NCBI GenBank assembly: GCA_964580815.1
Contig: CAZOLY010000042.1
Span: 1 to 20,377, forward strand
Length of the DNA: 20,377 bases
Source of the DNA: G020354785 sp964580815
GTDB taxonomy: Bacteria > Bacteroidota > Bacteroidia > Bacteroidales > UBA10428
Reading direction: 5' to 3'
This document shows, one piece after another, positions 15,232 through 20,377 of this stretch. Numbering within the stretch: the stretch's first letter is position 1; every line of letters begins with the position of its first letter. Under the pieces are notes generated by a model. The model had not been told where the DNA came from, searched no databases, and saw nothing but the letters and a program-made list of their open reading frames with translations. The position numbers and the translations under genes are program-made.

Positions 15232-17695
15232 TCAGACAATTTTCAGGGGTTTATCAACTTTTTGCTTCAACAAAGCGATATTCAGTACTTCCAGAATATT
15301 ATTCACAAAGTGAAATTTTAATCCCCTCAGATAGATTTCATTTATTTCACTAATATCTTTCTTATTTTCTTCTGAAAGGATTATTTCCTTAATTGAAGCC
15401 CTTTTTGCCGCCAGTATTTTCTCTTTTATGCCTCCTACAGGGAGCACCTTGCCCCTGAGTGTAATTTCGCCGGTCATTGCAAGGCTTCTCTTAATTTTTC
15501 TTTGGGTAAAGGCAGAAACCATTGATGTTATCATTGTTATTCCTGCCGAAGGGCCGTCTTTTGGTATCGCCCCTTCGGGAATATGAACATGGACATTCCA
15601 GTTTTCAAATATTTCAGCACTAAGGTCAAACATATCACAATGCGACTTCAAATACTCCAGGGCCAGGACAGCTGATTCCTTCATAACATCACCCAGGTTC
15701 CCGGTAATGGTAAGTTTTCCTTTCCCTTTGCTTAAACTTGTCTCCACAAATAATATTTCTCCCCCTACGGCAGTCCATGCCAGTCCCGTTACAACGCCGG
15801 CAAACTCATTTCCCTGGTACTTATCTTTAAGATATCTCGGAGGTCCCAGAATTTCGTCAACGTCATTAACAGAGAGGTCTACATTATACTTCTCTTCCAG
15901 CGCCACTCTCTTGGCTATGATCCTCACAATTTTTGCAATATTCTTATCCAGCTCCCTGACACCCGACTCCCTCGTAAAATTATCAATTATATATTCAATT
16001 ACTTTCTTTGAGAATTTAACTTTAGACCTGTCAACACCATGATTTTCAAGTTCCTTGGGGATCAGATGCCTCCTGGCGATTTCTATTTTTTCTTCAAGCA
16101 AATACCCGCTGACATTTATAAGTTCCATCCTGTCACAGAGGGCCGGACTAATGGAGCCGGTTGTGTTGGCTGTTGCAATAAACATCACCTTGGACAGGTC
16201 ATATTCCATTTCAAGATAATTATCATAAAAGGAGTTGTTCTGCTCGGGATCCAATACTTCAAGGAGAGCAGATGAAGGGTCGCCGCGAAAGTCATTTCCA
16301 ACCTTATCTATCTCATCCAGCACAAATATAGGATTTGAGGACTTGGCTTTCTTTATGTTCTGTATTATACGCCCCGGCATTGCTCCAATATATGTTTTAC
16401 GATGTCCCCTTATTTCAGCCTCATCACGAAGTCCGCCCAGAGACATACGTACATACTTTCTTCTTAATGCTTTGGCTATAGACTTGCCCAGTGAAGTTTT
16501 TCCAACTCCCGGGGGCCCGTACAAACAAATAATTGGTGATTTCATGTCTCCCTTTAACTTCAATACTGCCAGGTGCTCCAATATCCTTTCCTTTACTTTT
16601 TCAATTCCGAAATGGTCATTATCAAGTATCTTCTGTGCCCGCTTAAGATCAAAATTATCCTTACTATATTCATTCCACGGCAAATCGATGAGTGTCTGCA
16701 AATAGTTCATTTGTACCGAGTATTCACCGGCAGCCGGATTCATTCTCTGCAGCTTATCAACTTCTTTATCAAATATCTTTCTCACCGTATCATCCCATTT
16801 TTTCTTTTTCCCCTTTGCTTTCAGCTCTTCTATCTCCTGGTCAACAGGACTTCCTCCCAGTTCATCCTGGATGGTTTTCATCTGCTGGTGGAGCAAAAAC
16901 TCCCGCTGCTGCTGATCGAGGTCCAGTTTGACCTTTGTTTGTATATCATTCTTAAGTTCAAGCATCTGGACTTCCCGTGTAAGGTATTCGAGCAGGAGAA
17001 CGCCACGTTTTTTAAGCTCACTTATCTCGAGCAGCCTCTGTTTTTCCAAGATTTTTATATCACTGTTAGAGCAAATAAAATTTATCAGGAATGCTGAACT
17101 TTCAATATTTTTGACAGCAAATGATGCTTCGGGAGGAATATTGGTGGATAGCTTGATAATCTTAAGTGACAGTTCTTTTAAGGACCTGACTATAGCTTCA
17201 AACTCAGGATCCTTCTTAAGAGGTTTTTTATCAATTAAAGATTCGACACTCGCTATAAAATACGGCTCCCTTTTTTTCAGCTCCCTGATATGAAAGCGTT
17301 TCTTGCCCTGTATAATTACCGATGTTGACCCATCGGGCATCTCAAGAATTCTGATAATCTGTGCTACAGTNNNNNNNNNNTACTTTATAAAGCTCTTCAT
17401 ATTTCGGTTCATCAGTATTGGCATCTTTTTGAGCAACCGTACCCAGAATCTTATTTTTTTTATAAATCTCTCTTATCAGTTTCATTGATTTGTTGCGCCC
17501 TACCGAGATAGGTATTACTACTCCGGGGAATAATACTGCATTTCTGAGTGGCAGTATAGGCAGCGATTCAGGTATATCTGTTTTTGTTATTATTTCCTCA
17601 TCCTCATCCGAAATAAGGGGAATAAAATCAGTGTCTTCATTAATTGCAGCACTTACATATATATTGCGAAAATCATTTGCTGAACGTTTACTCAT
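15232..17695 (-). CDS. lon: ATP-dependent Lon protease, interrupted by an assembly gap
   Basis: Cytoplasmic AAA+ serine protease that degrades misfolded and regulatory proteins. A run of ten Ns (17371-17380) splits the gene into a first part of 105 residues (17381-17695) and a second of 712 (15232-17370). The codons on both sides are complete: ...ELYKV before and TVAQIIRILE after, where Lon proteins usually have a single residue (often Gly) between. The intact protein would be near 818 residues, the usual length. Visible: the LON N-terminal domain (LPILPLRNAVLFPG), Walker A GPPGVGKT (about 391-398), Walker B IFVLDEIDKV, the catalytic Ser in KDGPSAG (about 714) and the Lys in GGIKEK (about 755-757). 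AAGGAAGGG (17706-17714) lies 10 bases before the ATG. Follows the GlmU-like gene by 38 bp. Confidence 0.95.
17371..17380. other. Assembly gap of ten Ns inside lon
   Basis: Ten undefined bases. Because both flanks end on codon boundaries, a true gap of 3n bases keeps the frame, whereas ten does not. The Ns are therefore best read as a placeholder of arbitrary length. Confidence 0.97.
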
Positions 17696-17733
17696 AATTC
17701 ATTTACCCTTCCTTATAATATATAGACCTTTTG

Positions 17734-18930
17734 CTAAAACCTCCTGTATTTTGAAGTCATTTTAAATACTTCTTCAATAATTTGTATATCCGCGTCTGTC
17801 AATTCAACATCTCTTCTCCCCATAACACGCCGGGCAACTTCCAGGGCCTTGGGCAGCTGGAATGTGGTGAATCCTCCTGCTCCTCCCCATGAGAAGGAAG
17901 GAATGAAGGTTCTTGGAAATCCCGAGCCGAAAATATTTGTGCTAACACCAACAATTGTGCCGGTATTAAACATTGTATTAATACCGCATTTTGAATGATC
18001 TCCCATAATTAATCCACAAAACTGCTGGCCTGTATCTTCAAATTTTTCGCTAATATAACTCCACATCTTAATAAAAGCATAATTATTTTTAAGGTTTGAA
18101 CTGTTTGTATCTGCTCCAATATTACACCATTCCCCCAGGATTGAATTTCCCAGGAATCCGTCGTGTGCTTTATTGGAGTATCCCATAATTATACTGTTAT
18201 TAACTTCGCCTCCGGCCTTTGAAAAAGGACCAATAGTTGTCGGACCGTAAATTCTGGCTCCCATCTTTAAAGTGGACTGCTCACCCAGGGCAAAAGGACC
18301 CCTAATAACCGATCCTTCCATCACCTCAGCGTCCTTGCCGATATAAACCGGACCTGTGGATGCGTTTATTGTGGCAAACTCCACCCTGGCTCCTTCCCCG
18401 ATAAAAATATTCGCAGGATTAAGCAGCCTGTTTTGTCCGGATATGTCAACTGACTTTTTACCCTTTGTCAGAGATTCAAAATCTTTAACAATAACTTCTC
18501 CATTATGTTTAAATAATTCCCATAAATGGTTAATCTTTAAAAAATTACTTTTCGATTGGATGTGCCTGCAAGTTTTACAGGTTTCCTCATTAATCTCTGT
18601 TAAACCTTTATCAGTAGTGTTAACAGCAACAATGACCCCATCTTTGACAAGTACTTCATTTATGCCGAGGCTATGTATTTCAGTTAATAAATTGTTGCCC
18701 GGTATGACAGAACCGTTAATCAGAATATTCTCGTCCCTGATAACAGCTTTATATTTTACCTGCAGATAAGGTTTTGTCAGATACGAACATTTTGATCCCA
18801 GGATATTCTCCCATTTCTCTTTAATAGTACTTATTCCAAATCTGATTTCAGCTATGGGCTTCGTGAAGGTTAGGGGGAGCAACCGGTTCCAGCTGCTGTC
18901 ATCAAAAAGGATATAATTTTTTAATGCCAC
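17734..18930 (-). CDS. GlmU-family sugar nucleotidyltransferase / left-handed beta-helix protein
   Basis: The 398 residues resemble the alternative GlmU family of Bacteroidota, thought to supply UDP-GlcNAc: the N-terminus reads YILFDDSSWNRLLPLTFTKPIAEIRFGI where classical GlmU has a LAAGxGTRM loop. About 170-350 has hexapeptide repeats of a left-handed beta helix (for example VYIGKDAEVMEGSVIRGPF in part, MGARIYGPTTIGPFSKAGGEV in part, NIGADTNSSNLKNNY, CGINTMFNTGTIVG). This fold usually carries an acyltransferase, with trimer formation. The family is stated from memory, and activity is inferred. The start is GTG at 18930: an in-frame stop lies 30 bases upstream with no ATG between. Likely co-transcribed with lon. 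Confidence 0.78.
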   Translation of the reverse strand: MALKNYILFDDSSWNRLLPLTFTKPIAEIRFGISTIKEKWENILGSKCSYLTKPYLQVKYKAVIRDENILINGSVIPGNNLLTEIHSLGINEVLVKDGVIVAVNTTDKGLTEINEETCKTCRHIQSKSNFLKINHLWELFKHNGEVIVKDFESLTKGKKSVDISGQNRLLNPANIFIGEGARVEFATINASTGPVYIGKDAEVMEGSVIRGPFALGEQSTLKMGARIYGPTTIGPFSKAGGEVNNSIIMGYSNKAHDGFLGNSILGEWCNIGADTNSSNLKNNYAFIKMWSYISEKFEDTGQQFCGLIMGDHSKCGINTMFNTGTIVGVSTNIFGSGFPRTFIPSFSWGGAGGFTTFQLPKALEVARRVMGRRDVELTDADIQIIEEVFKMTSKYRRF

Positions 18931-18963
18931 ACCTACAGAATTTAATTTATGTATTAGTCATAA

Positions 18964-18971
18964 CAAAAGTA
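18964..18971 (-). promoter_or_regulatory. Candidate -7 element for the GlmU-like gene (and perhaps lon)
   Basis: On the minus strand this reads TACTTTTG, a match to TAnnTTTG. No TTTG is found at the normal -33 distance, where the rpmE terminator stem lies. The transcript would start near 18957-18960 and reach the GTG after about 28 bases. Confidence 0.4.
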
Positions 18972-18974
18972 CAT

Positions 18975-19016
18975 AAAAAAAGCTCCGGATTAATTATTTG
19001 TTAAAAAAACGGAGCT
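18975..19016 (-). terminator. Rho-independent terminator after rpmE
   Basis: Read on the minus strand, AGCTCCG (19016-19010) and CGGAGCT (18987-18981) form a 7-bp stem around a long loop of about 22 bases rich in A and T, followed by a run of Ts (18981-18975). It lies 25 bases past the rpmE stop and ahead of the GlmU-like gene, so rpmE is probably a single-gene transcript. Confidence 0.75.
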
Positions 19017-19041
19017 AATGAAATACCTTAATAGAAAAAAA

Positions 19042-19311
19042 TTACTCTTTCTTTTTCTTTTCTATATGACTTTTATACTTGCTGTAGTACTTATCAACCC
19101 GGCCGGCAGAATCGACGAATTTCATTTTCCCTGTATAAAAGGGATGTGAAGTATTTGATATTTCAAGTTTTATCAGCGGGTATTCTTTACCATCATCAAG
19201 CTTGACCGTCTCCTTTGACGGGGCAGTAGACCGGGTTATGAACGTATATCCGTTTGACATATCCCTGAAAGCCACAAGCCTGTAATTCTTTGGATGTAAA
19301 TCCTTTTTCAT
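19042..19311 (-). CDS. rpmE2: 50S ribosomal protein L31 type B
   Basis: A protein of the large ribosomal subunit at the intersubunit bridge. The 89 residues match the zinc-free type B form: MKKDLHPKNYRLVAFRDM, GYTFITRST, then LIKLEISNTSHPFYTGK and FVDSAGRVDKYYSKY. It has no Cys at all, so it lacks the CxxC of the zinc-binding type A form. Its tail is Lys-rich. It has its own strong promoter and terminator. In other bacteria type B L31 replaces type A when zinc is low; whether a type A copy exists here is not visible. Confidence 0.95.
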   Translation of the reverse strand: MKKDLHPKNYRLVAFRDMSNGYTFITRSTAPSKETVKLDDGKEYPLIKLEISNTSHPFYTGKMKFVDSAGRVDKYYSKYKSHIEKKKKE

Positions 19312-19351
19312 CTTTATAAGTATAATTTTAATATTTTTAATAAGGGGTCTG

Positions 19352-19382
19352 CAAAGTTACTACATTGCCAATAAAACTCAAA
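19352..19382 (-). promoter_or_regulatory. Promoter of rpmE2, full Bacteroidota consensus
   Basis: On the minus strand TTTG (19382-19379), 19 bases, then TAACTTTG (19359-19352): a complete match to the TTTG-N19-21-TAnnTTTG form. The start of transcription would be near 19345-19348, about 35 bases before the ATG at 19311. I find no Zur-like palindrome in the 85-bp region. Confidence 0.75.
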
Positions 19383-19396
19383 ATAATATATGTTTT

Positions 19397-20377
19397 TTAT
19401 TTCTCAGTGTCGGCATTTCCCGGTAATTCATTCGTAAATCTCTGAAACCTGGCATTCCTGTCAAAAAGGTATCTGTAAGTAATATGTGTCTTGTATTTTG
19501 TTGCTTCAATTTGCTGATAAACTTTTATCATTTTAGGATTATAATCGCCAACCCATGCTAATTCAACGGATTTGTAATTTGGCTTTTTTAATATTGCTTT
19601 CTGATATTGAAGAAATAAAGCCGCAAGGACCCCTGATCTCTGGTGAGCTTCCACCACCCCGAAAATAGTCACCCTGGAACGTGATATTACCTTCCGTTTC
19701 TTAAGGTACAGGAGTTTAATTATGCTCCATAAGTTCAACTTGCCGTTAATCGATTTTAATATCTGGTTAACATCAGGTATTGCTACTACAAAGGCTATCG
19801 GATTGCCCTGGTAATAGGCAAGCCAGATAAATTCTTCATCAATAAGATTCCTCGAAACATTTATTAATAATTCTACGTCTTCATACTTTAAAGGAGTATA
19901 GGTCTTCAGAAATTCCGACCATATTATATTGTATAATTTTACTATATCATTTATAAATTTCTCCTTTTCCTTAAAGCTGAAATGGCGGTAAGAATACCCT
20001 TCCTTGTTTGCAACAAACTCTGCATACTTAACCAGCCTTTCGTGATAGGGTTTGTCAGCAGGCCTGTAATAGCTGTATTCTTCATAGTAAGTCTTGAATC
20101 CGTAACTCTCAAATAATTCCCTGTAATACGGATAATTGTATGGCATACCGTATACCGGCTCTGAATACCCTTCTACCAGTAACCCCCAGTGAAAAAAATT
20201 CTCTCCAAAATTAACAGGGCCGTCCATAGCCTGCATATCTTTACTTTTTAACCATTCCTTTGCGGTATCAAACAGCATGAAAGCAGCCTCTTTATCATTA
20301 ACACATTCAAAAAAACCTATTCCTCCCGTAGGCTGGGGATTGTTAGATGCTTTCCTTTTATCATAAAATGCCGCTAT
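19397..20377 (-). CDS. GNAT-fold N-acetyltransferase-like protein, N-terminus missing
   Basis: The frame stays open past the Met at 20278 to the right edge, adding at least 33 residues (IAAFYDKRKASNN...), so the gene is truncated and about 326 residues are seen. It shows GGIGFFECVND, MDGPVNFGENFFHWGLLVEGY and MPYNYPYYRELFESYGFK, which I recognise from a Bacteroidota family of about 380 residues annotated as GNAT-like proteins of unknown substrate. The C-terminal part (about 200-270 from Met20278) looks like the GNAT core, with SRVTIFGVVEAHQRSGVLAALF followed by VELAWVGDYNPKMIKVYQQI. The RxxG/A acetyl-CoA loop is loose (QRSGVLA). The substrate is unknown. Confidence 0.8.
   Translation of the reverse strand: MAAFYDKRKASNNPQPTGGIGFFECVNDKEAAFMLFDTAKEWLKSKDMQAMDGPVNFGENFFHWGLLVEGYSEPVYGMPYNYPYYRELFESYGFKTYYEEYSYYRPADKPYHERLVKYAEFVANKEGYSYRHFSFKEKEKFINDIVKLYNIIWSEFLKTYTPLKYEDVELLINVSRNLIDEEFIWLAYYQGNPIAFVVAIPDVNQILKSINGKLNLWSIIKLLYLKKRKVISRSRVTIFGVVEAHQRSGVLAALFLQYQKAILKKPNYKSVELAWVGDYNPKMIKVYQQIEATKYKTHITYRYLFDRNARFQRFTNELPGNADTEK

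Noticed and set aside
15232..17695. lon as a frameshifted pseudogene or two separate genes
   Set aside because: The discontinuity falls exactly at the ten Ns and both flanks fit Lon with one residue missing.
19344..19351. Second GGGGTCTG, as in the palindrome at 5422
   Set aside because: There is no partner arm nearby; an 8-base match is expected by chance and lies next to the rpmE2 promoter.
1..20377. CRISPR arrays, tRNA/rRNA genes, insertion sequences, integrases, toxin-antitoxin or phage-defence genes
   Set aside because: No short direct-repeat array with spacers, no cloverleaf or rRNA segment, and no transposase, recombinase or defence domain was seen on either strand.

Overview
The window is a scaffold piece from a Bacteroidota bacterium (Bacteroidales/Cytophagales-like). 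Four things point there: a giant mosaic surface protein with a C-terminal type IX secretion (T9SS) sorting domain; promoter candidates of the Bacteroidota form (TTTG near -33, TAnnTTTG near -7) instead of a sigma70 TATAAT box; a GlmU-like sugar nucleotidyltransferase and an unusual GNAT-fold protein of types I associate with this phylum; and AT-rich DNA with weak Shine-Dalgarno signals. The content is mostly chromosomal housekeeping. I see no tRNA, rRNA, CRISPR array, insertion sequence, integrase or phage gene.

Layout. (1) Bases 1-5395, plus strand: the 3' part of a very large secreted mosaic adhesin with 134-residue cadherin-like repeats, Ig-like segments, cysteine-paired repeats, PKD domains, a MAM/jelly-roll-like domain, a degenerate Omp28/thioredoxin-like domain and a T9SS tail. 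Its 5' end lies outside the window. It converges on psd across a palindromic bidirectional terminator. (2) 5437-9403, minus: a tight cluster rsfS-ftsH-cdsA-psd covering ribosome silencing, membrane proteolysis, CDP-diacylglycerol synthesis and phosphatidylethanolamine synthesis. (3) 9404-9566: a divergent promoter region facing birA. (4) 9567-12011: birA (+), an SRPBCC protein and pyrE (-), then a Nudix hydrolase (+). The pyrE and Nudix start codons are only 7 bp apart, and pyrE may be leaderless. (5) 12006-14569, minus: a cluster of a HAD phosphatase, coaD and a signal-peptide-bearing TlpA-like thioredoxin-fold protein that has lost its first active-site cysteine. (6) 14632-15168, minus: a LiaF-like membrane protein. 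(7) 15232-18930, minus: an alternative GlmU-like enzyme and lon. A 10-N assembly gap splits lon, but the codons on both sides suggest the gene is intact. (8) 19042-20377, minus: rpmE type B with its own promoter and terminator, then the C-terminal part of a GNAT-like protein running off the right edge.

No dedicated new multi-gene system is evident. The points most worth a second look are the mosaic T9SS protein with its degenerate thioredoxin domain, the TlpA-like protein with a Ser-x-x-Cys site, the leaderless-looking pyrE start, the loop-less palindromic terminator between the adhesin and psd, and the lon gap.
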